From the NCBI RefSeq assembly GCF_000024905.1, contig NC_013522.1, positions 992,001-1,056,000 of the forward strand: a DNA stretch of 64,000 nt, read 5' to 3'. This DNA comes from Thermanaerovibrio acidaminovorans DSM 6589. Its GTDB lineage: Bacteria > Synergistota > Synergistia > Synergistales > Synergistaceae. Shown here piece by piece: positions 9,200 to 16,530 of the stretch. Under the pieces are notes generated by a model, which worked only from the letters and a program-made list of their open reading frames with translations, did no database searches and was not told the DNA's origin. Every line of letters starts with the position of its first letter. The first letter of the stretch is position 1. Made by a program: the position numbers and the translations under genes.

Positions 9200-9769
9200 G
9201 AATATAGTGAAATGCTTTGTAAGCTGGATTTCCTCAACCTTAAGCCCCATTCTTTTCACTACTTCATCTACTGGAATGGGCATAGGAGTACTTAATGCTT
9301 CCGGGCAAAATTCACTTAGAAACTCAGTAGCAACATCGTCAAACTGTTCCTTTTCTATAATTGGCACTAAATACTCAGACAGTCGGCCTAATTTGTTCTC
9401 CCTGTACTTATTGTATATTGAAACTGACTTGATTTGAAAATTCTGAATTCCGTCATCAAGGTCAGCTCTGCAGGAGATACGGAACCATTGTTCTATACCG
9501 TCAGTCTCGCGATTCCTTCGCACTGTTTCTGCTATTTCAACTTCAGCGGAAACAATTACATCAAATAAAATACTGTTACCTGGTGAGTCGGTTATGTCTA
9601 TCATTATGATGTCAAAATCGGATAATGCTGCTTCATCTGGTGATTGCACATGGTATGAATTGGATTCAAGCTTATCCGGGTTGTCCTCAATATACTCGGA
9701 CAATTCGTCAAAGATTTCATTATAATACATGTTTGCAATAACATCTCTGAACGAGCTGACACTTGCCAT
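9176..9769 (-). pseudogene. ImmA/IrrE-type protein, N-terminal part only (truncated)
   Basis: ATG at 9769 follows GGAGGTG with a good gap. The last recognisable part, FLSEFCPEALSTPMPIPVDE, then VVKRMGLKVEE and TIFG, resembles the segment just before the metallopeptidase domain of restriction-associated ImmA/IrrE proteins. The HExxH zinc motif would follow but is missing. After TIFG the frame runs into host DNA, adding only LGQEER before a stop. The N-terminal 130 residues have no motif I recognise. It is probably non-functional as a protease. It is the last gene of the leftward island series; the 114-nt gap to the next island gene holds nothing obvious. Confidence 0.65.
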
Positions 9770-9883
9770 ACCGCACCTCCAAAACAACGACTAAATCAAG
9801 TAACAATTCACGTACTGCTGAGATATTTCATCATATTTGTAACACTGGCTGTTCTGTGTAAACATTTTTATAATACTAAATAC

Positions 9884-10261
9884 CTAATTTTCTTGCTTAA
9901 CTTCAAACTGTTGCATAATACCGGCTAATACTTGCTTTATCCCTTCTTCATAATTGTGCCAGTTTAACAAATAAACCTCCTCATTATCCTTACATGTATG
10001 GTGCAAAATACCATCCCAGCCTACAAGAACGCCAGAAATTGAAGTATGTTCTTTAATTACTCCGGAAAAGTCTTTTAAATATCCCAGCAATTTGTATGTA
10101 CCATCCACCAAATAACTTCTTCTTTGAGAGCGCTTAACTTCAATTATTATGAATTTCTTCTCAAGTCCACGAGTTAATTCTAGTATTATATCTGGTCTTC
10201 GAAGTTTTTCACTGAGTCCGTATTCCAACATAATTTTGCCATATTGACTGTTTTCAGACAT
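9884..10261 (-). CDS. McrC-like protein, C-terminal PD-(D/E)XK nuclease part (frameshifted)
   Basis: This is the C-terminal part of the protein begun at 11178. It carries a restriction-type nuclease core: Asp in RRPDIILE, then the E-x-K pair in IIIEVKRSQRR, followed by YLVDGTYKLLGYLKDF. ATG at 10261 opens this frame but has no good SD. The frame joins the upstream one exactly if the ribosome slips back one base at the T7 run (10280-10286), giving RIFFQKLPRAMSENSQYG. So it is either a pseudogene fragment or the product of -1 frameshifting. It would be the nuclease partner of the McrB-like ATPase (family inference). Confidence 0.7.
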   Translation of the reverse strand: MSENSQYGKIMLEYGLSEKLRRPDIILELTRGLEKKFIIIEVKRSQRRSYLVDGTYKLLGYLKDFSGVIKEHTSISGVLVGWDGILHHTCKDNEEVYLLNWHNYEEGIKQVLAGIMQQFEVKQEN

Positions 10262-11178
10262 TGCACGAGGTAATTTCTGAAAAAAATCCTTAACTCAATA
10301 TCTCCATTAGTAAGGATACTTGCAGTTGGATTGCTTCCGCCTATAAGGCCAATTGATTTTTCAGTCCATCCCAATTCAATTGATGCCAATATTGTTTTAA
10401 ATAGTACTGCAATTTCATATAAAGTATCCTTGTTCAATGGTTCAAGTATATTTCCGTCCAATTCTTTCTTAAGAAATTCAATAGGTTTTTTCTGAGAAAA
10501 GATGAATCTTTCAGCTATTTCTGCAAGCTCTCTATAATGGCTATGCCGAGAATGCTTTGTTGCTTCAATTATTCTATCATTAATCTCATACATAATCCCA
10601 ATTTTTGAGACAAATGGATTTCTAAGAATTCTTGAAGTTTGTGACGCAATAATAGCTACTTTCTTAATCCATCTGTCGTCAGTCCCCTCTTCGGCATACC
10701 ATGTTAAGTTTGATAATAGATCCCCTGCAAATAGACGTGCTTTATCAAAAACTTGTTTTATTAAAAATAAAAAAAGTCTATTTTCAGGAAGGTCATATAT
10801 TTGTGACATCTTTGTATACACAAACAAACTAATATCATTCCCAGCAACTGCTCTTACGCTGATTGTTTTCTGCCAGTCAATTTTACCTCTAACCTGGTTT
10901 CTATCACGTACAATAATATTAATTGAATCTTTAGACAATCTATTTATAATTTTGGGTGCAATATTTTCTATTAAATGCTTTATATCTTTAGATAATAATA
11001 AACGTATATCCGCAAGAAGCCTGATATCCTTCTTTGAAAGGCCAGTTAATTTTATCACAGTTTCTTCTGCTTCATTTTCTTTCGCATTATTTTGAATAAA
11101 ACGCCAAAGCATTTTACTGGTAAATTGTGATATTTGATTGTGTATACTTTTGTTCCAGCAGTCCGATTCATAAATCAT
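10186..11178 (-). CDS. McrC-like/DUF2357-like protein, N-terminal part (frameshifted)
   Basis: ATG at 11178 follows AGGAG and lies 11 nt after the McrB-like gene. The YDLPENRLFLFLI segment resembles the PENR motif of McrC/DUF2357 proteins, and LYEIAVLFKTIL resembles the helix that precedes their nuclease domain. After ELRIFF the frame departs from the family-like reading and ends 33 codons later with CLKTVN and onward. The nuclease core continues in the -1 frame (9884-10261). The break is at a T7 tract whose zero-frame reading is T TTT TTC, a slippery heptamer. This is either an inactivating homopolymer indel or recoding. Confidence 0.65.
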   Translation of the reverse strand: MIYESDCWNKSIHNQISQFTSKMLWRFIQNNAKENEAEETVIKLTGLSKKDIRLLADIRLLLSKDIKHLIENIAPKIINRLSKDSINIIVRDRNQVRGKIDWQKTISVRAVAGNDISLFVYTKMSQIYDLPENRLFLFLIKQVFDKARLFAGDLLSNLTWYAEEGTDDRWIKKVAIIASQTSRILRNPFVSKIGIMYEINDRIIEATKHSRHSHYRELAEIAERFIFSQKKPIEFLKKELDGNILEPLNKDTLYEIAVLFKTILASIELGWTEKSIGLIGGSNPTASILTNGDIELRIFFRNYLVQCLKTVNMAKLCWNTDSVKNFEDQI

Positions 11179-11189
11179 ATGAATTTCTC

Positions 11190-13145
11190 CTACTCTGCAT
11201 TATCTTCTTCATCAAAATCATCAAATTTCACTTTCATCAGATCATTCTTATTAATGTCAAAAAACTCACATATATAGTTTTCTAATGATTCTTTTTCTTC
11301 TGAGTTAAGAACTTTTGCAAACTCTTTATATAGCTTTTTTATTTCGGCAAATGATATGCCTTCATACTGCGGAATAATTAAGGAACAAATGCCATTCACA
11401 AGATTTTTGAAATCTGATGCTTGCAGATATGCAATTATATCCAAAATTACCGCCGCTCCCATTTTTTTAGGAGAAACTTTTACTATCGATAATAGCTTTG
11501 ATGCAAGTTCAGGATGCTCAGATAATCTATCATATATAAGCTGTTCAAATTCATTGTATGTTGGTGCTGGTATATGTACAAATGCAAAACGACGCATAAA
11601 TGCATACGAAAGCATGAACAAACTATTCTTGTCGTAAGTGTTCATGGTAGCAATTATTCGCCAATTCTGTCCAATAAAATAAGTGGCAGTACGAGCATCA
11701 TAGAAACTTTCTAGTGAATCAGAATGCCTTATTGAAATATTTTTCTCTTCTTTACTGCCGGCCAATGGCACCTTATACTGAAGTTCTATATCTCTTCCAG
11801 AAAGAACAGTAAAAAAATGTCCGAATGCTTTATCTACTTCTGCACGATTTATTTCATCAATTATTAGCCATTTGTTTTCGCGGATGCTTTTTAGAAAAAC
11901 ACCTTCAACAAACGATAATGAACCATTTTTATCAGGCATATAGCCTCCAATTGTATCAAAAGTACTCCAATCTGCTATAGCTGTGGTCATCATATAGCCG
12001 CTTATATAATTTATCCTTACAGCCTCTTGACAAAATCTTTCTGCAAGGGTTGTTTTACCAGTTCCCGGAGGGCCAGTCATTATGATGTGTTTATTTGCAT
12101 TTATAAAATTTTTTACGCTTATAATTGGCTTTGCGGGCAACGTAAACTCATTCAGAATAGTATCAATATTTGGTTCATAAAAATTGCAAAAAATAGTATC
12201 TGAAAAATTATTCTCATCCAACAAGGAATCAGGTTGCTCTATAGCTTCACCAAATTCGACTTCCCTGGGCACGAGTTTAACAATGGCTCCCTTTACGCGT
12301 GCCATCAATTTTGGATCAATTACTGAAGATAAATCCTCATCAATTTGTGGACATAATTCTAACATAGCACGCATTAATGCAATAGCTTTTCTCTCTGGAA
12401 TTTGGGAAATAGCTTGATTTGGTTCCCATTTAGTAATTGGTCCAATTCCAATGATATCATAAGTATCACCATAAGGTTTTAAATCTTCTCTTTTTATTGG
12501 TTTATCCAGCAAAACTTTAACATCAATCTTTATTTTATAGTTTCTTTCTTCATAGCCTTCATCATAGGGCGCCTGTACTATTTCTCCAATTCCTATCAAG
12601 CCTGTTTCCCATGTTACCTCTGCTCTTCCTTTATCTCCTCCCAACACAATGAAAACAAGCTGACCGATTGATAAATTATCTTTAAGTATGTTCAATCCAT
12701 CTATTTCTATAGCAGACTGTCTATTCAGAATAGCATTGACTTGCTGCGGATTTTTAGTTTTTATGCTATAAAAGGTATATAATTCATTGTTAACTTCTTC
12801 AAGAATCCTGTTGACCAACTTTTCATGTTCTTCTATTGGCATTGTAGAATATTTATCGTACACATCTTGAAAAAGCTTTCCTCTTTTTTCTAACGATTCA
12901 TATTGCCACCCCCTGCGCCCATTATCAAACATTTTGTCATATGTATCTTTATCATTTTTTAATAAAGTGAACTTAAATCCATACCTTTTAGCTACAGCAT
13001 CAAGAGTTTTTGACCATTTTCCTTTATATCTCTCATCGTTGCTATGCAATCTCGAAAAATACAAACAAACAATTTCTGCTTTTTCCCTATCATCAATAAT
13101 CGAAAGGTCAATCTCATCTGATTTTATGATATTATTACTTACCAT
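11190..13145 (-). CDS. McrB-like AAA+ NTPase with N-terminal EVE-like domain
   Basis: 651 residues. The AAA+ module has Walker A MTGPPGTGKTTLAERF near residue 355, Walker B WLIIDEINRAEVDKAFG, and MNTYDKNS, which matches the MNTxD GTP-recognition motif of McrB; MRRFAFVHI follows as the arginine-finger region. Before it, LVFIVLGGDKGRAEV, then GLIGIGEIV and PYDEGY look like an EVE/PUA-type domain, a fold used to read modified bases. ATG at 13145 follows AGGAGGAC. Paired with the McrC-like gene, it suggests a Type IV modification-dependent restriction complex (inference). Confidence 0.85.
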   Translation of the reverse strand: MVSNNIIKSDEIDLSIIDDREKAEIVCLYFSRLHSNDERYKGKWSKTLDAVAKRYGFKFTLLKNDKDTYDKMFDNGRRGWQYESLEKRGKLFQDVYDKYSTMPIEEHEKLVNRILEEVNNELYTFYSIKTKNPQQVNAILNRQSAIEIDGLNILKDNLSIGQLVFIVLGGDKGRAEVTWETGLIGIGEIVQAPYDEGYEERNYKIKIDVKVLLDKPIKREDLKPYGDTYDIIGIGPITKWEPNQAISQIPERKAIALMRAMLELCPQIDEDLSSVIDPKLMARVKGAIVKLVPREVEFGEAIEQPDSLLDENNFSDTIFCNFYEPNIDTILNEFTLPAKPIISVKNFINANKHIIMTGPPGTGKTTLAERFCQEAVRINYISGYMMTTAIADWSTFDTIGGYMPDKNGSLSFVEGVFLKSIRENKWLIIDEINRAEVDKAFGHFFTVLSGRDIELQYKVPLAGSKEEKNISIRHSDSLESFYDARTATYFIGQNWRIIATMNTYDKNSLFMLSYAFMRRFAFVHIPAPTYNEFEQLIYDRLSEHPELASKLLSIVKVSPKKMGAAVILDIIAYLQASDFKNLVNGICSLIIPQYEGISFAEIKKLYKEFAKVLNSEEKESLENYICEFFDINKNDLMKVKFDDFDEEDNAE

Positions 13146-13212
13146 AAATAGAAGTCCTCCTTTATTAAATACTACTCTAAATTAGCAACATCCACTTCGT
13201 ATTTACAATTAA

Positions 13213-13656
13213 TCAATTATCCACCTCAGGGGAGTGGACTGTAATATCTTTAATACGATTGCATAACATACGTAAACTTGAGTCTAATCTTTCTTTTTTT
13301 AATTCACACTCCCATACAATAATTACTTTCCATCCCATCTGCTTAAGCTTTTCTTGGTTTTCATAATCTCTTTCTTTGTTCCGTATTAACTTTTTTGTCC
13401 AATACTCTTCATTTGATTTTGGCCAGACAAAAAACGGGCAACCTTCATGCATATGCCAAAAGCACCCGTTAATAAAAATGACTGTTTTATACTTTGGCAA
13501 AACAATATCAGGACAACCCGGAAGAGCCTTAACGTTTTTTCTGTAACGAAACCCTTTACTGAATAAATATTTCCTTACGAGTTCTTCAGGCTTATTATTT
13601 TTACTTCTTATCCTCGACATATTGTAACTTCTTATTTCTTTTGTATGATTATCCAT
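13213..13656 (-). CDS. vsr: Very short patch repair endonuclease
   Basis: 147 residues, the normal Vsr size. It nicks next to T-G mismatches made by deamination of 5-methylcytosine. Family motifs seen are NMSRIRSKNNKPEELVRK at the N-terminus, the catalytic Asp in LPGCPDIVLPKYK, and zinc-binding and active-site residues in FINGCFWHMHEGCPFF, with the closing GWKVIIVWECEL. It belongs with the C5 methyltransferase two genes upstream. ATG at 13656; the SD is weak (GGTG). About 90 nt separate it from the nuclease gene upstream. Confidence 0.95.
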   Translation of the reverse strand: MDNHTKEIRSYNMSRIRSKNNKPEELVRKYLFSKGFRYRKNVKALPGCPDIVLPKYKTVIFINGCFWHMHEGCPFFVWPKSNEEYWTKKLIRNKERDYENQEKLKQMGWKVIIVWECELKKERLDSSLRMLCNRIKDITVHSPEVDN

Positions 13657-13745
13657 ATTTCTAACACCATCATTATTAAAATAGTTTTCTCCTTTACAGA
13701 TAAACTATCTTTTTTCATTAATACTAATTCTTGGCAGATATTTTT

Positions 13746-14702
13746 TTACACAGAAAAATCCATATAGAAATGTTCATCATCTAGTTTATAAAAATCAACA
13801 TCTGTTCTTCCATAACGCTCTAAGTCATGACTATGTACAAACGCACCATTCGCAACACCTATTCTGTTTCTGAAATATTCCCCCAAAAGGGAATTATTCA
13901 TTGGTGTTGTAATTGCTTTGTCATTTTGCTGTTCAACACGCAAAATCAAATGCTTATTGTCATCAGTAATAACTGAGAAATGTCGTTTCTGAAGCGGGAA
14001 AAAACCTGAACGTGCTATCTCTGCAGGCAAAGGAATATATGCTTGATTGGGTTCTCGCCCTTCACGCTGTCCCCAGTTCAATCCTGATCTTCTGCCAGTT
14101 TCACCGTCTCTGGCAAGAAGCGATAATTTTACATGTTCCACACCTTGTCCTTTCACAATCTGAACATGTCCGTTTTCAGCTTCAAGAACTGGATTAATTG
14201 GTTGTAATATAATGTTTTCCTCTACTTCCGAATGAGTACAATATATAGAATCCCGCTCTACTGAACAAAAATAAGAAAAAGCATCATATGCATTGCAGGG
14301 AACAATATATTCACGTCTTCCCAAACTGAATCCAGCCTGTGTATAATTCGCAGAACCTGTATAAGCTTCAACAGGCTCACCATTTTTCATCCAAATATAC
14401 AATTTGCTATGTACAGGAGGCCCTTGGCAAATATATTGGCATTGAAACTTAGATAAAGCAGTATTTGATTGAGTATATACCAACTGTTTAAAACCTTCAT
14501 GAACATCTTTAGTTAACCCGTCATAGTTGGTCATACCTACTATAAGCTTTATTCCGATTAATGGCATACTCAATTCTTTAATTCTTGTCATATGCCATGA
14601 AGCCATAGTAGGTGTTGCATATCCTGAAACAATCAACAGTTCCTCTGCTCCTCTTGATATTGGTTCAATTAACGTTTGATTTATTAATGGTATATTAAAC
14701 AT
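13746..14702 (-). CDS. NgoFVII-family Type II restriction endonuclease (PLD type)
   Basis: Restriction nuclease of the phospholipase-D fold. One HKD motif is clear: VHSKLYIWMKNGEP, then AYTGSANYTQAGF (His-x-Lys, then Gly-Ser-x-Asn). Such enzymes act as dimers sharing one active site. NgoFVII itself cuts GCSGC; whether this enzyme has the same site cannot be read from sequence. ATG at 14702 follows AGGTG; the longer open frame to 14768 overlaps the methyltransferase and is unlikely. It follows the C5 methyltransferase by 14 nt, consistent with a cognate pair. Confidence 0.88.
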   Translation of the reverse strand: MFNIPLINQTLIEPISRGAEELLIVSGYATPTMASWHMTRIKELSMPLIGIKLIVGMTNYDGLTKDVHEGFKQLVYTQSNTALSKFQCQYICQGPPVHSKLYIWMKNGEPVEAYTGSANYTQAGFSLGRREYIVPCNAYDAFSYFCSVERDSIYCTHSEVEENIILQPINPVLEAENGHVQIVKGQGVEHVKLSLLARDGETGRRSGLNWGQREGREPNQAYIPLPAEIARSGFFPLQKRHFSVITDDNKHLILRVEQQNDKAITTPMNNSLLGEYFRNRIGVANGAFVHSHDLERYGRTDVDFYKLDDEHFYMDFSV

Positions 14703-14716
14703 TAAAATACACCTTC

Positions 14717-15769
14717 TCATTCGTTGATATTCGGTTCTATACTTTCGTACTCTATACCAGCAAAGCAATTAAGAATAGCTTCAAAAATAATCTTTGCACC
14801 TTGACAAGGTACTGCCATTCCTATCTGTTTTCGGACACTCTCTTTTGATCCCATGAAAACAAACGTATCCGGGAAAGTTTGGAGTCGGGCTCTTTCTCTG
14901 TTTGTTAAAGCTCTTGGCTCTGACCAATGATATATATGCGTTCCTCCCCCTCCGCTTCCAGTAACAGTATAAGCTGGCTTGCCAGGATCCAATCTCTTAT
15001 AAATCTGGCTAATTTTTGCGCCTTTTACTTTTAGCTGAAGCTCAGGAGGCAAATCTGCAGTAAAAGCATTTTCACCCGGCTTAATATGAAGAAGCCTTTG
15101 TATCACCGTCTTAGATTGTTTTGTTCTCTCATTATTAGGAGCGTCCGCAGGTATTGGAGGCACTTCCAGTGCGGTACGGCATGTATTGTCTATATTTGCA
15201 TAAGGGGCCGGAGATGGTACTTTAAAAGTTACATTTATGTCATTTCGAATACCTACAATGATAATACGGTGCCGCGCCTGTGGTATACCATACTGCTCAA
15301 ATTTATATAAATGAGGCGTAATTACATATCCTGTCTCTTTCAATTCATCCAATATTTTTGCAAAAGCTTTTCCATCGTTTGCATTGCGAAGCCCCCCTAC
15401 ATTTTCCGCAAGAAACCACATAGGCTGAAATTTTTTCAAAGCTTTTACGCCATAAGAATATAACGGTCCGAAAACTCCGTTAATTCCTTTCTGCTCACCA
15501 ACTACGCTAAAATCATTGCATGGAAAGCCGAATGCCAAAGCATCAATCGGTGTTAATTTATCCATATTCAATTTGCGTATATCTTCATGGTAAACCGATT
15601 CTGGCCTGTCTGGGCAAATATTATAACGGTATGTTTCGCAGGTATCCTTATCATAGTCATTAGCCCATTCATGGACTATAAAATGTTTTCCGTCAGCACT
15701 GCGGGCATTTATTGCACCATAAGCGAGTCCTCCGGGGCCGCAGAACAGTTCACCTAATCTGTATTTCAT
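14717..15769 (-). CDS. DNA (cytosine-5)-methyltransferase
   Basis: Modifying half of the Type II system. Motif I is LFCGPGGLAYGA, motif IV carries the catalytic Cys in FGFPCNDFSVVGE, motif VI is AENVGG, motif VIII is QARHRIIIVG, and motif X is GMAVPCQGAKIIFEAIL. The target recognition domain between VIII and IX is short, and the total of 350 residues is at the small end for the family. ATG at 15769 follows GAGGTG by 6 nt; GTG at 15778 is possible. It follows the XRE regulator closely. Confidence 0.95.
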   Translation of the reverse strand: MKYRLGELFCGPGGLAYGAINARSADGKHFIVHEWANDYDKDTCETYRYNICPDRPESVYHEDIRKLNMDKLTPIDALAFGFPCNDFSVVGEQKGINGVFGPLYSYGVKALKKFQPMWFLAENVGGLRNANDGKAFAKILDELKETGYVITPHLYKFEQYGIPQARHRIIIVGIRNDINVTFKVPSPAPYANIDNTCRTALEVPPIPADAPNNERTKQSKTVIQRLLHIKPGENAFTADLPPELQLKVKGAKISQIYKRLDPGKPAYTVTGSGGGGTHIYHWSEPRALTNRERARLQTFPDTFVFMGSKESVRKQIGMAVPCQGAKIIFEAILNCFAGIEYESIEPNINE

Positions 15770-15784
15770 AGTGTACACCTCAAT

Positions 15785-16114
15785 CTACCTATGATTTTTT
15801 CTGATAAAAAAATCAATAGTATTCTGTATATATTCACATTCTTCGTTATCAAGAATCTCATAGTTGGAGAAGGGAACTACTCTCTCTCCAATGTCCTTAT
15901 CTTCCAGGTATCCTGCCATTTTATATAACTTTATCAGGTCAACCTGATAAAGTTCAGATAGTTTCTTAAGCACCAAAGGAGAAGGTTCGTTAACCTGCCC
16001 AAGTTCAATACGATTTAAACGGGTAGTTGTTATTCCTGTACTGTTAAACACATCATTTAAACTTAGATTTCGTTTCGTCCGCAACAATCTTAAATAATCA
16101 CCAATTGAACTCAT
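15785..16114 (-). CDS. XRE-family HTH regulator (controller-like)
   Basis: 109 residues with an N-terminal helix-turn-helix (LRLLRTKRNLSLNDVFNSTG, then TTRLNRIELGQ) and a C-terminal tail of unknown role. It is the first gene of the leftward island series, directly behind a strong promoter whose -35 is embedded in a dyad. By position it is a candidate controller of the restriction-modification genes or the partner of the ImmA-like protein; both pairings are known in such islands. ATG at 16114 follows GGAGGAG with a 5-nt gap. Confidence 0.85.
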   Translation of the reverse strand: MSSIGDYLRLLRTKRNLSLNDVFNSTGITTTRLNRIELGQVNEPSPLVLKKLSELYQVDLIKLYKMAGYLEDKDIGERVVPFSNYEILDNEECEYIQNTIDFFIRKNHR

Positions 16115-16134
16115 AAATACTCCTCCATGGTTTA

Positions 16135-16163
16135 ATTATAGCAAATTTATAACGATAATGCAA
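16135..16163 (-). promoter_or_regulatory. Sigma-70-type promoter of the island operon
   Basis: Minus strand TTGCAT, 17-nt spacer, TATAAT. The predicted start is about 14 nt before the regulator's ATG, so the leader is little more than the SD. This single strong promoter could drive the whole leftward series. Confidence 0.8.
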
Positions 16164-16183
16164 TATTATTTTATAATTATTGC
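16160..16183. promoter_or_regulatory. Dyad GCAATA-N12-TATTGC over the -35 (candidate operator)
   Basis: A perfect 6-bp dyad with a 12-nt AT spacer overlaps the -35 box of the island promoter. The inner bases extend the symmetry (ATTAT/ATAAT). It is a plausible binding site for the XRE protein encoded immediately downstream (autoregulation is inference). Confidence 0.5.
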
Positions 16184-16530
16184 TATTTCGCAGCGATAAT
16201 TATAGTTTCCGAGTGATTGATGCATCTATCTTGTTTCTGCTTAATATTAAAATAACTGAATAACTGTCATTAATTCAGCTATTTTTGTGATTTCACTTAT
16301 GCGCACTTTGAAAAATTATTAGGCGCAATATTTTTATCTATCCTGTTTACTCGACCCTCAAAAAAATGGCCGTTATCTAATCTGGTAACTCAACTATTAA
16401 TTTTCGGGACGGTTGATATGTTCCCTCAAGCAACAAAAATAAGGGTTTCCTGACATTGCCACATCCGGCAGAGTGGCCTGTAAAAAAGCTAAATGTTTGG
16501 AAACCCTTTATTTACAAGCTTTTTAGTTCT
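16184..16530. other. AT-rich non-coding island flank
   Basis: About 350 nt with no convincing gene on either strand. It contains the nested inverted repeat at 16435-16512 and otherwise AT-rich sequence with stops in all frames. It may be the remnant of a lost mobile element. The rlmD stop follows at once. Confidence 0.6.
16435..16512. repeat. Nested inverted repeat at the island's right edge
   Basis: The outer arms are AATAAGGGTTTCC-TGACATT and, inverted, AATAAAGGGTTTCC-AAACATT. Inside them GCCAC and GTGGC form a second stem. The whole could fold as a long hairpin. Its position at the host junction fits an IS or MITE end, or a bidirectional terminator; the evidence does not decide. Confidence 0.55.

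Larger units (their letters stand above)
9196..16530. mobile_element. AT-rich restriction/defence island
   Basis: Base composition changes sharply at about 9199 and again at the rlmD stop near 16531: inside it is strongly A+T rich, outside strongly G+C rich. All genes inside point left: XRE regulator, C5 methyltransferase, PLD nuclease, Vsr, McrB-like, McrC-like (split) and truncated ImmA-like. No integrase, transposase or att repeat is visible. The left edge cuts two genes at once, which suggests illegitimate recombination or a deletion after insertion rather than site-specific integration. The nearby tRNA-Val is intact and not the direct target. Confidence 0.85.

Noticed and set aside
8860-9200. 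Island integrated site-specifically at tRNA-Val
   Set aside because: The tRNA is intact, the island starts some 260 nt away inside another gene, no integrase is present, and no copy of the tRNA end is seen at the right edge.
9788-16530. CRISPR array or phage genes within the AT-rich region
   Set aside because: No regularly spaced repeats and no structural, integrase or replication genes; all frames are accounted for by restriction-type genes.
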